From the NCBI RefSeq assembly GCF_052857255.1, contig NC_135498.1, forward strand, positions 112,033,723-112,097,722: a stretch of 64,000 bases of DNA. The letters are read 5' to 3'. The DNA comes from Amblyomma americanum. Its lineage: Eukaryota > Arthropoda > Arachnida > Ixodida > Ixodidae. The notes under the pieces were generated by a model that worked only from the letters and a program-made list of their open reading frames with translations, did not search any database and was not told where the DNA came from. A program made the translations under genes and the position numbers. Position 1 is the stretch's first letter, and each line of letters opens with the position of its first letter. Of the stretch, positions 37,133 through 48,795 are shown one piece after another.

Positions 37133-37434
37133 TGGTTTTAGGGGAAAGGAAACGGCGCAGTATCTGTCTCATATATCGTTGGACACCTCAACCACGACGT
37201 AAGGGATGGGATAAAGAGGGAGTGGAAGAAGAAAGGAGGAATGAGGTGCCGTAGTGGAGGGCTCCGGAATAATTTCGACCACATGGGGATTTTTAACGTG
37301 CACTGACATCGCACAGCACACGGGCGCCTTAGCGTTTTGCCTCCATAAAAACGCAGCCGCCGCGGTCGGGTTCGAACCCGGGAACTACGGATCAGTATCT
37401 GAGCGCCCTAACCACTGAGACACCGCGGCGGGTT
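37133..37434 (-). mobile_element. Ruka-type tRNA-derived SINE, near full length
   Basis: This is the best-preserved copy. On the minus strand it starts at the tRNA-like head (ccgccgcggtgtctcagtgg, with an A box) and has a textbook B box, GGGTTCGAACCCG, about 60 bases in. It continues through a tRNA-unrelated body (GTGCTGTGCGATGTCAGTGC and CCGGAGCCCTCCACTACGGC on that strand) to a 3' part with AAGAAAGGAGG-like purine tracts. The tRNA-like head plus this body is the tick SINE family named Ruka. It carries a long A/G-rich insert next to the CACTACGG motif that other copies here lack, so it is a different subfamily. It abuts the LINE tail ending at 37127. Confidence 0.85.
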
Positions 37435-39256
37435 TGAACGACGGTTGTTTTCCATTCATGTGATGCGTAACGACATGCTGATGGGATTCAGCGTTGTTCA
37501 AAGCCTGCCCGCCCCAGCCACTTCCCATCCGTCGGTGATCAATTCCATGCACAGATACAGTGATAAGGCGACCATTGCGAACACCGTCTGCACCGCCATC
37601 GCCGCAGGCGTTTCCAAAGTTCGTATGAGTTCCCGGCCATATAGAATGAACTGGTACTGCCTGCCACGCAAGAGAATGCTACTCGCATGCTGACGAGGAG
37701 GAATCATACGCCTGCGGCAGTATAAGGTACAGCGACATGGCGTCTCCACGGGCCCTCCATGGCGACAGCGGCTAATCCTTACCTCCGCACACTTGGAGAC
37801 AGCGAGAAAAAATTTAAGGTGACTACAGAAAGACGCCCTGTTCTATGGTCAGTTTCCTGCGATCTCTGCGAAGGGATTAATACGAGTCTGTACAGCTACA
37901 CACACACGTTCAGGTGACACACACATTCAGGTGACCTGCCTAGAGAAGAAATTTTCACCATGAAAAAAAGATCATTTTTGAAAGCAAGATACTACACTGC
38001 CAACCCTAAACAACTGCATGCTACGATGACAAGCTTCAAACCAAACAATGAGAAGCCATACTTTTTCTTTGTTTCTTCACATTTCGAAAGTTTAAGCAGC
38101 GAATCAAAGAGAAAACACATAGAGAAGCATACTCTATCTACCTGATTTGTAAACCGAAGAGTTAGAGATGACACTCAAAGTCTCACGAAAACCAAGTTTT
38201 AAACACTCGCACACATAAACCGTATCATCGTAACAGCACCTACTCGAAGCCGTATGTTTACCTCAAATAAAGCCGACCTCCGTCCTCGGATCATGGAAGG
38301 ACTTCGAACAAGAAATTTCTCTCCGTTCGGTGCTAACTCACTGATGAGAAGCGTGGGAAAGCCGTAAGGAAAGCCATTAGGTGAAGACGTCGTCGACGAC
38401 GGAAATCCCCGGAGCGTCGACACCCAGGAGCCGTCACCCTGTGCGGAGGTGCTGCATCCTTAAGTGGCCAATAAAAGTCGGCGAGACTCGAGAAGGCCGC
38501 TTTACGTCTTCGCGGTTATGCGAGGGCGGAAATGAGGGCGGGACGGCAGGCGGCCGACAGCGGGAAAGGGCAGACGGTAGGTAGGCAGCATAGCAGCGCA
38601 CAGGACGCACATACGTTTGGGGAAATCGGGAAGACGGAGGGAAAGGAGAAAACAACTGGGAAAGGAGAGGGAAGGTGTAGGGCGCGATTAGGGAACGGGA
38701 CAATTTGTGCACCGAAGGCGCGCGGCGTTCTAGCATTTCCCCACACGTGGAGTGGATTCCGGCACGGTGGAGGCGCCTTTGCATATTCATGAGAGAGACA
38801 GCCCTGCTGCTTGCGAGGCGGCCATTTTGACAATTATTTTCTACGTACATTCATTCCTCCTCTCTTTTTTGCATTCATTTCCTTCGCTCTTAATCCGTAG
38901 TACGTACCGCACTTGCTGGATTACTACCTCTGATAACGCTTCGTTTCCTAGACGCACTTGAGGGTCTGGATGGCGCGAAACCATACTCGAGAGGTGGAAC
39001 CAGCGTCAGGCATGTGGTTTCAAGACCGCCTCGTACATATGTACGCGCGCAGTTTGCGTGTGCTTTGAATGCACGCCGCCATTCTGCGGATTTGGCCAAC
39101 TACACTCCCGCCCACTTTTAGAAGTGTCTTTTGCTACCCACTCGAATGCCCAGCTCCATAGGAAGCCTTGAAATTAGCACGCCGGCAGAGTAGCCATGCG
39201 TGAGTGTTGTCCATATGGAGTGAAGAACAGGTGAGTAGAGTAAGGGATGACGGGAC
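37435..39256. other. No convincing gene
   Basis: Contains a GC-rich stretch at 38370-38800 with overlapping frames on both strands and an octamer-like TTTGCATATTCATG at about 38778. No recognisable product. Confidence 0.4.
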
Positions 39257-39270
39257 AACACCTTGGAGGG

Positions 39271-39512
39271 CCCCGCCGTGGTGGCTCAGTGGTTATGGTG
39301 CTCGGCTGCTGACCCGAAAGACTCGGGCTCTATCCGGGCCACGGTGGTCTAATTTCGATGAAGGCGAAATTTTAGAGGCTCGTGTACTGTGCGATGACAG
39401 TGCACGTTAAAGAACCCCCGGTGGTATAAATTTCCGGAGCCCTTCACTACAGCGTCCCTCATAGCCTGAGTCGCTTTGAGGCGTTAAATCTCCATAAACT
39501 ATAAACGATGAA
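39271..39512 (+). mobile_element. Ruka-type SINE, plus strand, with degenerate target-site duplication
   Basis: The copy opens with CCCCGCCGTGGTGGCTCAGTGG (tRNA-like head, written here in part), has a decayed B box (GGGCTCTATCC), and carries the body motifs CTGTGCGATGACAGTGCACG and CCGGAGCCCTTCACTACAGC. It ends with CATAGCCTGAGTCGCTTTGA and an A-rich tail. The flanks AACACCTTGGAGGG (39257-39270) and AACACCTATGAAGG (39513-39526) look like a 14-base target-site duplication with three changes. This supports insertion by target-primed reverse transcription, some time ago. Confidence 0.85.
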
Positions 39513-39702
39513 AACACCTATGAAGGCATCTGACAACAGAGGCCTGTTACGTGTTTCAAGGGCTTTGAAAGTGTCCCAAGGTGGCGGTGTATGTATAACT
39601 GTTGGAAGAGCTCCGGCCGCCAAGTCTTTCACGTCGTTTGAAGATAGCTTTTATTGCAGTAAGGTTGCAGTAAGTTTTTCAACCTGTCCTCTTATTGTGC
39701 AG

Positions 39703-39796
39703 AAATAAACTAGGGCTGTTCATGCTGCCTTCCAAGCCATTTGTTTCTCTCTGTTGCCTAGCTTCTCAAGCAGTAGACGCGGATGACATAAGAAGT
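39703..39796 (+). other. Candidate signal-peptide exon for the orcokinin precursor
   Basis: The orcokinin exon at 48796 needs an upstream phase-0 exon with a signal peptide. Here a pyrimidine-rich stretch ends in tattgtgcag (39702). It is followed by a 19-base leader, ATG at 39722 and 25 codons beginning MLPSKPFVSLCCLASQAVDA. The donor-like AGT/GTAAGA has its GT at 39797, exactly on a codon boundary. The peptide has a basic residue, a short hydrophobic core (FVSLCCLA) and a VDA cleavage motif obeying the -3,-1 rule. It lies about 9 kb upstream, on the right strand and in the right phase. Against it: the core is short, such patterns arise by chance in a window this size, and an inverted-repeat element begins only about 150 bases later. 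Treat it as a hypothesis. Confidence 0.15.
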
Positions 39797-39943
39797 GTAA
39801 GATACGTGACTAGTATAGAGAGAACCTTCGCTCCTCTTTACGCACTGGTGGTGCCATATAAAGCAGGGGTTTCTAAGTGTCTCTTGAATGGCTGCATTAT
39901 TTATCTCCTGTTTCCTCCTCACATGGCTACTTACGTAAACCTG

Positions 39944-40408
39944 AAAGAAATCCTTCAAGTGCTGTTCAAGAATCTTTCACCTTGCCTTGAGCGGACTTCA
40001 GCAAACTTATGGGCCAATTATTACGGTCATTCTCTGCTCTGCAGCGTTGTGGCATTTCTCCGTCTGCCGTATTTATCTGCTGGTGCACAACAATGCTGTA
40101 TTTCAGAGACGGAGAGTCGTGTAATCAGGCGCCAAACTTTCAAAACCGTTAATTGCAAGAACTGCGCTTAAGAGCCACTTAATAGCTGTTCTTACACGCA
40201 AATGGTTTCATAAGTTCGTTATCTGGCTATATGCGGCTCTGTCTTCCAATTGCAGCGCAGTTTTACAACAGCAAATTAAATACGAAAATGAAGAAATGTC
40301 ACGACGCAGCACGGTAGGAAACAGCCGGAATAATTGGCCCATAAGTTGGCTGAAGTCCGTTCAAGACAAGGTGAAAGATTCTAGGAGAGCATATGCAGGA
40401 TTTTCTTT
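39944..40408. repeat. Inverted-repeat element with about 140-bp arms
   Basis: The arms 39944-40082 and 40269-40408 are reverse complements at roughly 80% by eye. Strong blocks are AGAATCTTTCACCTTG, GGACTTCAGC and ACTTATGGGCCAATTATT. About 186 bases separate them. The left arm lies in an open + frame of 158 codons (39695-40171) that resembles no protein I know. A foldback or MITE-type DNA element is the simplest reading; the arms are unrelated to Ruka. Confidence 0.65.
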
Positions 40409-40547
40409 AGATAGCGGCATGCAGTGGTCGCTGTTTTGAATATGGCGCCGTTGACTGCTGCGACTGGCCGGTGGACACGTGCGAGCCATTACACACTAAT
40501 GCCATCGTCGAGATGACGACAGCTTCTGCCTCTGCAACAGTCTATAC

Positions 40548-41150
40548 TTAGCGTATTAAAGAATGGTCGGCTACTGCCGCTCCGGGAAGAACATTTGGCG
40601 AACTCCTGTCAGAGTCGGACGTTGTAGGAGTTAACGCAATAAACGTATGCAGAGCATTTTTCATGACGGCCATGAACGTTACCTCGTGTCTCTGTAAACT
40701 ACCAGACGGGCTCACACTGACGAGGTTTGGAATGCTACACAAACGCGTCAGTATGGTCCTGCTTGCGATATGCGAGGCATGCAGACACTTAGAAGTTATG
40801 CAAGCGCTCTCAACGGACCAATGCATCCTGATTCGCAGACTTAACGAGCTACGTGGCTCTCCGTCGCATTGCTTGCAGCACAGTGCTTTTACACGTGTTT
40901 TTGTATACACGCACTCTTTGCGTAGACAGTTTTCATACCTGGCGGCGGAGAATAGGTGGAGCGCACCTTCGGAAAGAGACGCGTCGTCGCAAGGCTCTCC
41001 AAACTTCGCGTGCCTGAAATGTGCTCCCAGCGGCCCGCGTGTTCTTGCGAGATGAGCGCAGGCGTAGATGTGCGCGTCCGGTGTCTCGTGTGATGTGCTT
41101 ACAGGTTCCGTTATTTTCGGTGGAAGTGGCCGTCGCAGAGTGCCGGCCAT
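40548..41150 (-). CDS. Unrecognised 200-codon open frame, doubtful
   Basis: This is the longest ATG-started frame outside obvious repeats. It starts MAGTLRRPLPPKITEPVSTS and has ten or so Cys and many His, but no domain, signal peptide or membrane segment that I recognise. The + strand is also open over 130 codons in the same place (40663-41055), which argues for chance or a decayed mobile element. It begins about 140 bases after an inverted-repeat element. I do not assign a function. Confidence 0.12.
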   Translation of the reverse strand: MAGTLRRPLPPKITEPVSTSHETPDAHIYACAHLARTRGPLGAHFRHAKFGEPCDDASLSEGALHLFSAARYENCLRKECVYTKTRVKALCCKQCDGEPRSSLSLRIRMHWSVESACITSKCLHASHIASRTILTRLCSIPNLVSVSPSGSLQRHEVTFMAVMKNALHTFIALTPTTSDSDRSSPNVLPGAAVADHSLIR

Positions 41151-44100
41151 TACAGCCGGGTAGTGAATTAACGGTAATGTGATAATGTTATCAGTGACCT
41201 TAATGCGACAAGTGGCGACTTCGGCACAGTACTGTTGCTCACGCTTCTAGCAGGTTCGACTAGAGACTCAGGCCTCAGGACGAGAGTCTGTAGGCTCGGA
41301 AACTTAATGGAAAGTAATTCCTCTCCGTCACAAAAACAAAAAATGCTCCCTCAAGGCAAGATCTTGAACGCAGATAAAGCCAGGCTAGTGGTTTTCTTCA
41401 CCTTTGGAGATGTCTTCTTGAGGACAGTAGCGGTAACATTGCAGATAAATGGTGTTACAAGTCTGGCACGAATATTCTTTTGGCAATGGGCTGCAAACAT
41501 TCGGCGCGTAATCACTGACACCACGACGGCTAGGCCGGAAAAAAGTTTTCATAATATGGAGCATGCTATGATTCTTCCTATTCATTTTGAAATGGATTAA
41601 TTATTGGGCAGTTGAGGGGGGTTGCTTGAATTTTAAAAAAAATGAGGTTGTGGCTGTTCGCCAAAAAAAGCTCTCGCTCATCTACTGGCAGCTGGCCTCT
41701 CCAATCGGCGATCCACTAGCTCATTTGGTTACTCTGCCCACCATAAAAACTTCGCGTGCTTTGTTTCTTCTCCCGTTATACTGTTGCGTTTTACTACAAG
41801 AGCCTTAATAAAGTTATTCTCTCTGGCGTTGCTGTGTTTTCTTGGTAGTAAAACCCAACTTTGGAAAGAATTTTTTTCGCTAGCGCATCATGATTTTCTA
41901 CCAGACCATTAAAGAAACAGCGCGCCCATCTCTTTTATAAAGGCAGGGCAGTGTACCTTTAATTTCTACGGAAAAGAGTATGCGTTTATTTGTGATTCAT
42001 TACACACATCCGTCATTGATCACATATATGCAGTTGCCGTTCACTTCACCTTGCCACGTTCGAATTTTGACCATAACGATGCACCTTAGTTCAAGACATT
42101 CTTTAGCTATTTAAACGACGAAAAAACACGTTTATTTGTAAAACCCTCTCTTCGTATATTGTTCCACCTCTACTGTGCCCGCATACGGGCAGAGACACCT
42201 TAGGTTATGTGTTTCCCTTTCACGTTCGTCGAGCTTATGCGCTTGTATCTAACAAGATAATTGTGCTAGCTGGGCCATCTCCAGCTTAGACGGAACTATT
42301 GCCCATTGTGCACTGTTCAACCGCCAGCATCTATCATCATATAAGCAAGAAGCAAGAGCGGCAAAATTGAATATACGCCTGTGTCGCAGCTTGAAACCTT
42401 GCTCTGGAAATTTTGATTTCAAATTTGAAAGTCGTCAGTAGTTGCATAGTAAACAAAAATTACTGGACGTATCAGAAAAGCTGACTTGACACCGCGTTAG
42501 CACGCTGTCTTGCTTTGTAGACAAATATGGCAAAAATTAAAGTTCCTTGACGAAGTCAAAATATCACGCAGATACACTGCATCACAATGCGCACAAATAG
42601 AATGGGTATAAAGAAGAAATGACACTTTGATTCGTGTGCCTATTTCCGATTGCATGCAATTGGAAATATGATCATTTTTTTAGTCAAATTGCATCTGATG
42701 GTAAGAAGATACAAAAGGTGAGCGAGCGTTTAGTCATCTCGGGACTAACCGCTCTGTCACAACGATTAGTGTATTTCGGGACTAAATGTAGAGAGACTTA
42801 AGCTCTTCGTTCCTTACTAACTTCCTGTTCGTCCTCTAGGAATTCAGTAGCTTACTCTTCGAAGGAGCCCTGAAAAAGTGCTCGCATTATTGAAGTTCTA
42901 TTTCTCAGTGAGGAATTCCAAACTGGTCGCACTGCACCAACAAGACCGTATTTATGCGTTGCAAGCACAACAGCTCCTACCGTCTGGATGCATGGTAAAC
43001 TGGGCAAACAACTTCGTCATCTATGAAGCGCGTATGCTGCTCACGTACCATTGTTTGCACATTTCAGAAGTATTCTGCTCGTTGACTTCTGCAGCAGATT
43101 GTGTCAAACTTCGTAACATAAGCAGTACAATAACAATGAAAACCATATAGAATTAGGAAAAAAGTTCGAACCCTCTGTGCATTTAGTGCTTAGCACTACG
43201 CAGTTGTGGATAAGGATAAAGTTTTAATTTGTCTTGGGCTTGGTTCAGCAAATGTTGCTTTAATTGTGAGAAGCGGCACATGAACATAGCGTCCTGTCAG
43301 AAAACTCCTGTTCGAGTTTGTGTTTTATTCACTTTGTTCGCTGAATGGGAAGGACAGAGGAAAATAAACTTCATGCCTGTTCACATCGCGCTCAGTTTCG
43401 TAATGCCTAGGCAGCATCACAAAACCCCATAAACTAGCGCCTAAGAAAGAAACTCGCTCTCTATCTTCATTCAGGCTCAATCAGTATCGCTACGAATAAT
43501 TAACAAAACAATTTCTGCATATTGACACCATGCATTCCGCATGTTTGCTCAGCGCTGACCTGAAGCACGCGCTGCCTCAAAAAGAGGAAGTGGAAGTGAC
43601 AGCGATCTGGAGCTGTGGTCAAGACGATCGTCGAAGCCCGCCGCTGTCTCTTGTGATCAGTGATCTCCCGCATTCACGCGTGACAATATTTATGCGTGCG
43701 CTCAGTTGCGGATAGCTTCAATTAAACTAAGCATTTATTGCGGTTCGACACTATGTTAATCTTTACGCGCCCAGACATGAAGCTCTCACTTTTCTCGGAC
43801 AACTGCCTGCATATCGAAGAAAAAAAAACGAGGCACGTATTGCAAGAGACCCCTTCGCCTGATCACTGTTGGCTGATCTGTATGCTGCTGTTCACCATTC
43901 TGTTGCGCTCTTTATGGGTAGCTAATCGGTTTAATTTCCGTACGTTGAGTATGCCTATATGCGTCTTGTCGCATTTTTGTCTCTTTACGAACAAAAAACG
44001 AGACTTAGGAATTGGGCAGACTGTACGCGCGTCTGTTCCCTTTATGGCGGATGTTTCATTAGAGTGAGGCAGGGCATGGATATCTACGAACGCTTTGAAA

Positions 44101-44171
44101 AATCGCCGATGAATATCGCTGTGGTAGGCTGCCGTGCCGAAAAAAGAAAGCGGCACTTCAAATCAACAAGT
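41151..44171. other. No gene seen
   Basis: Short frames only (up to 121 codons), none recognisable. Confidence 0.5.
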
Positions 44172-44413
44172 TAATTTAGTATATAGGGTTTAACGTTCGA
44201 AATCGACTCCGGCTATGAGGGACGCCGTAGTGGAGGGCCCCAAAAAGTTTCCACCAACTGGAGGTATTTAATGTGCACTGACATCGCACAGTACAAAGGC
44301 CTCTAGCATTTCGCTTCCATCGAAATGTGAACGCCGCTGCCGGGATTGAACCCGCGCATTTCGTATCAGCAGCCGAGCACCATAACCACTCAGCCACCAC
44401 GGCGACTCAGATA
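44172..44413 (-). mobile_element. Ruka-type SINE, minus strand
   Basis: Reverse-complemented, it reads CGCCGTGGTGGCTGAGTGG at the head, GGTTCAATCCCGG as B box, CTGTGCGATGTCAGTGCAC in the body, and CACTACGGCGTCCCTCATAG then a short tail. A 7-base AACAAGT occurs on both sides (44165-44171 and 44414-44420), a likely target-site duplication. The copy is about 240 bp and belongs to the same subfamily as the one at 39271. Confidence 0.85.
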
Positions 44414-47400
44414 AACAAGTATTTGTGATAGATAAATCAAACAATACTTGGCCGGTATGATAGTTGGTAGCGCACAGAAAGGGTAATGGCATGACTTGCA
44501 CCAAGAGTACGCAGTGTGCATGCCGGAGGGAATGCATTGTTCTAAATGAGGGCACACACACAATTTAGATAGGGAGGTTGGTGTAGTTGGATCAAGATAA
44601 ATGCGGACGGAGAAGAGCACGCGAATCTGGCAGCGTCTTTCCATACCTCTTTTTCCCTTTTGGTTGTTTTTTTTTATTTCAAGTGGAGGCCTGTAGTGAA
44701 AGTAAAGAAGGGGCTTTTCAATGGCCACGTATTGACTTCTTCCGTAACTGGTAGCCCATGTCACAAATAAAGAAAAAAACAAGAGATTGTGAATTTCTCA
44801 GATCACCGTTTCTCGTCTTTCTGGGAGGCATGCGATATGCAGGGTTCAGGTGAGCGGTGTAAGAGCCGCTACACCCTGATGTACCGGAACAATCCAAACC
44901 AGTGCCTCTTTCAGACAGTTCCTGCAGCCTGAGAGGTTCGAGTGGCCGCCTGTCGCTCTTCTCTTCTCTCCCCTAAATTGGGTAATGGCGTGTCGTCGTT
45001 TCGCGTCCACACGTTGAAATGCCCTCTAACAGACACTACTTGCAGAAATTTCCGTATTTTCTACCAACAAATGTATTTGCAAAAATCACAAAACGTCTCC
45101 GCAATAATGATATTTGTAAATAATAATGCGAATAATATAAAATTTACGAGATTGGGGAATAGGCTGGCGTCATCATACGGTAGCTCAGTGAAACAGACCG
45201 ACATTCGCAACACTATGGTAACGGGCGTGACGGTGCTGGCACTGTACTGAAGTAGGCGCTGTCCCAACACACAGCAGTGCATTTCATGCTGGTTAGAAAG
45301 TCTGTGGGTGATGTACACGGTGTATACACGCATACCACTGTCGGCGCAAACTTTTAAAAGTAGAGCAAAACCCGGCGACGTCCAGGAAGTGCTTCCTCGT
45401 CATACGCATTTGCGCGTGGTGTGAGCACGCTGCGAAGTGTTTCACTGCGATGCTATTCTCGCGCTCCCCGAGTTCACGCCCATTTCAAGGTAGGAACTCC
45501 CGGGTTTTGCTTTGCGTAACTCATAGGCAGACACTAGGCGCCGCTATTCGGAACTATTCTTAGAAGGAATCGCTGAGTGCAACGTTTTCGCGCACGCTAA
45601 TGCTCAGCAGAGGAGGCTGTTTTCGTGTACTCTGCCCGTTGTCCGAATACAACGACCTGCGTGCGTAGCCCGCAATTATTCGTCCGTCGACAGAATGAAT
45701 AGCGTGACCCGATGAAAGCACAGACTGAACCTGTCCGCCCACGTTCGCGTACGATATCGCGAAACCGACCCTCCGTTGGAAGGCATTATTGTCTTAACGA
45801 AGCGCGCGTCACGAGGCACAATGCGTATCCAGACTGGGTGCCACATCGACCGCCTCCGTTGCGGCCCCAGAGAATCGGAGGTCGCGCCCGGATATAGACC
45901 GTCGTCATCGCTGTGCCCACTTCCTTTTCTCAGGTGCATACGCCACGCAACCACTTTTCGCGGGTCTGTCTCGCGCGCCTCGCACAAAGAGATCGACGGC
46001 TCCCGAAACCGCGACAAAAGAAAACGCTCTCGGTCCCCACTTGCCTCCCTCAAAGACACTCTCCGCGTAGTCCGAACTTTCGGCTCTCTTTTCATCAGAG
46101 CGCGTCCGTGTCGCCACCGATTCATCGGTGTACACCCCCGCTGACAGGGGAGGAGTGTAGGTGCCAGCCGAACGAAAGCACCCGCGAGCGAACCACTGAG
46201 CGAGCACGAAAAAGACGGATGGCTATTGAGACACACTCGTCTCATTTCTTCGGAGCGAAACAACAAACACGTGCGCTACATACACGCACTAAGCAGCGAC
46301 ACGCAGACCGACAAGCGAATGACGAACGTACTACCAGAGCAGAAGCGCGTTTCTTCGTGGGGGACTGAATGGAGAAAAAAAAACACGAGCGCTCGAAGCG
46401 GCCGCAGCAGCCTCCAATGAACATCGGCAGCTTGCGGGCAACGCCCCCTTTTGTTTGTGTTACGCTTCCATGACTCGTTCTCGATAAAGAAGCAAGCAAG
46501 CACTCACGCACACACGCGACACACGTTGGAAGTGTGAGACCGCCTTGGTGTCCCGCCGGCGTCTTTGTCGACGCCCGAGCATGGAGACGCTAGCAGCTTT
46601 CGTACGTGTGTGTGTGCTTTGGACCGATGATGCCGCTACGGAGGGCCAGACCGTGGCGATTACGCCGTCGGCGCTCCCTTGCGTGTGCATGCTTTCATTT
46701 TCTCGGCTCCCCCAATTCTTTCCCTTCTCGGGGACTAAGAGTTTTCTCTTCAGGCCACCGGTGAAGCGTCGCGCATCGAAGGTGCGGACGGCCGCCCCTT
46801 TCATGCCGTGGGAAAGGCGCCAGAAGTGCAGGCACCCCCCCCCCCCCCAACCTTCCTCGTCGTTGTCGTGTATGACCATGTTCTCGTGTACGAGGCCGTG
46901 GCGATAGGACGGAGAAGGGAACGGAGGGGGAGGGTGAACGAGGGCGGAATGGGCTAGGACAGCAGCAATGTAGGCGTCGACCGAGGCTCCCAGGGGCTCG
47001 TTTGCGTTGCCGCCGAGATCGAACAAGCCTTGCGAAACAACGCTGCTGCGTCGAGATGCACTCCGCTTGCATTTGATCGAAACATCTATTGTTTACTCCG
47101 TCATTTGATTCCGCAACATAAGTGGGTGCAGACACATTATTGGATCTATCTCGCGAATGGCTTGTGGTCTTGGCTAACGGAGCTCGACGGCAGCCGTGGT
47201 TATTCCGGACAAAGGGATGGAAAATGTTCGCATGGATCACTCAGGGAACCAACCGAGCGATGCGAAGCATATCTTGGCTCAGTAGCGAGAACAGTGCCCG
47301 CTGCTTCTCCAGGCCTTCACTCTAGTTGAAGCTCTCATCACCAGGCGGCTAACAGCGAAACATTGCTGAGTGTAGCGACTGAAAAAGACACGGTGTGAGT

Positions 47401-48795
47401 AAAAATCCACACGGTACTCGAGCGGACGTAATCGGTACCACGGTACGACAGCGTAGAGATGTGGGGTGATGCTCGGGTGAGCGCGCAGTTATTGCTAGCG
47501 TACCTGCGAACGCCAGGCGCGAAGTGGCAATAAATCCGAAGTGAACATCTTTCTTCACACTTATAATAAAGGCAGCCTTGTAACATCCTCTTGCGTTAGA
47601 TTCCGCTTTGATGGTAATATTGCTGGTTAAGTCGAGCGGCTGTGAGGCCTATATACCCGCTGCAGTGGGTTGGAGGTTAGGGTACATCTACAGGCACCGA
47701 TAATGCCCGTAGCCAAGAACAAAGTAATCTCGACTGTGTTCAGCACTTCCCGTTGTTCGACGTGTTCATAGTTTTGGTAAACACGACCGTTTTAACGCGA
47801 TGAAATCTGCAATGACAAGTGAGAACAGAAGTAACATTGCGGTAAAAAAGTTGTCCTTTCACTTGCGCCTCCAGAAGCGGTTCGGTATCTCTAACGTAAA
47901 ATTCGTGACAAGGAAATGACCATGTTTCTAGCGCTCAGGCAATTAATTGCGATGCTTGCTTTCAAGAACGGGCTTGAAAGTATTTGTGGTCACATAAGCA
48001 GATTAAAGTTGAATCTTTGACGCTCTTTTCCTTAACTCATACCCGGAGCCTTCAGTCCGTCAAATTTCTCAGCACTTTTTCTCTCTTTTTTATATGTGAA
48101 GAAAAGAAAGTGGTAGGATTTTTGCACTGCATGCCCCGTCCCGACCCACCACTTCTAATCCCACATGAGGAAGTTCAACCGGAATCACATGAATACCGAG
48201 GACAAACTGGGAGAGCGCCTCCCTCCCTTAATCTCACAAGTTTTCCCCGGAGAGCTGGCGAACGCAAGAGTTATCAGTCCCAACCTAGGTCGACGATGAC
48301 CCAGCTTGTCCCTAGGGGTAAAAGAGTGAGCCAGATAAAGAACAGCTAAATGTTTACAGTCAGGAAAGGTGCAGAGTATGGCCGAAGGAATCCTTCTATG
48401 GCCTGATACTCCACTCTGAAGAAATGGCACAGAAAGAGTATAGAGTGAAGCTAGAACGCAATCATGTCACAATACGGTTAGCGGCATATGCTGAAGCCAC
48501 CTACACTTTCGTCGATAAACCCCTTAACACATTCATCGCTGACTGGTTGAGAACGCGTGTATTCCAGCTGGTTGCGGCCACAGACGCTGCTATGGAGGGA
48601 GGGTATTTTAGGGATAGGGGAAGAAATTTCAAGGAGCCGGATGTCATGGAGATAGCTGCCCGCACAAAAAAAAACTCGACTGTTCTTTCTGGGTACGCGT
48701 CTCTCATGTGACTCCTGCCCACTTCCTTGTTCTTTCGTTCTTCTTGGCGTAGTTAGTGGCTCCGCGTCCCTGAGTGAGGACCCTCTGTTTTTCAG
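44414..48795. other. Upstream flank or intron of the orcokinin gene
   Basis: Holds the GC-rich block at 45650-47030. Short inverted matches AGCAAAACCCGG (45366) and CCGGGTTTTGCT (45508) may bound a small element. An ATG frame of 95 codons at 48424-48711 begins MAQKEYRVKLERNHVTIRLA; it is unrecognised and ends before the orcokinin exon. Confidence 0.4.
45650..47030. promoter_or_regulatory. GC- and CpG-rich block upstream of the orcokinin B-type exon
   Basis: This block of about 1.4 kb is clearly richer in G, C and CpG than its neighbours, has few stops in any frame, and carries a poly-C run near 46837-46848. It lies about 1.8 kb before the B-type exon. Long frames occur on both strands (for example 188 codons at 46460-47026 minus and 196 codons at 45676-46266 minus), but none resembles a known protein and they overlap one another, as expected from base composition. 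A promoter or island is possible; nothing proves it. Confidence 0.25.

Noticed and set aside
37300..37434. tRNA gene suggested by GGGTTCGAACCCG
   Set aside because: The match is the tRNA-derived head of a Ruka SINE; the body continues into SINE sequence and no full cloverleaf is kept.
45676..47240. Several 100-196 codon frames on both strands
   Set aside because: They overlap one another in a GC-rich block where stops are rare, and none has a recognisable domain.
48424..48711. 95-codon ATG frame just upstream of the orcokinin exon, considered as its 5' exon
   Set aside because: No hydrophobic signal segment, and it ends in a stop without a good donor in the needed phase.
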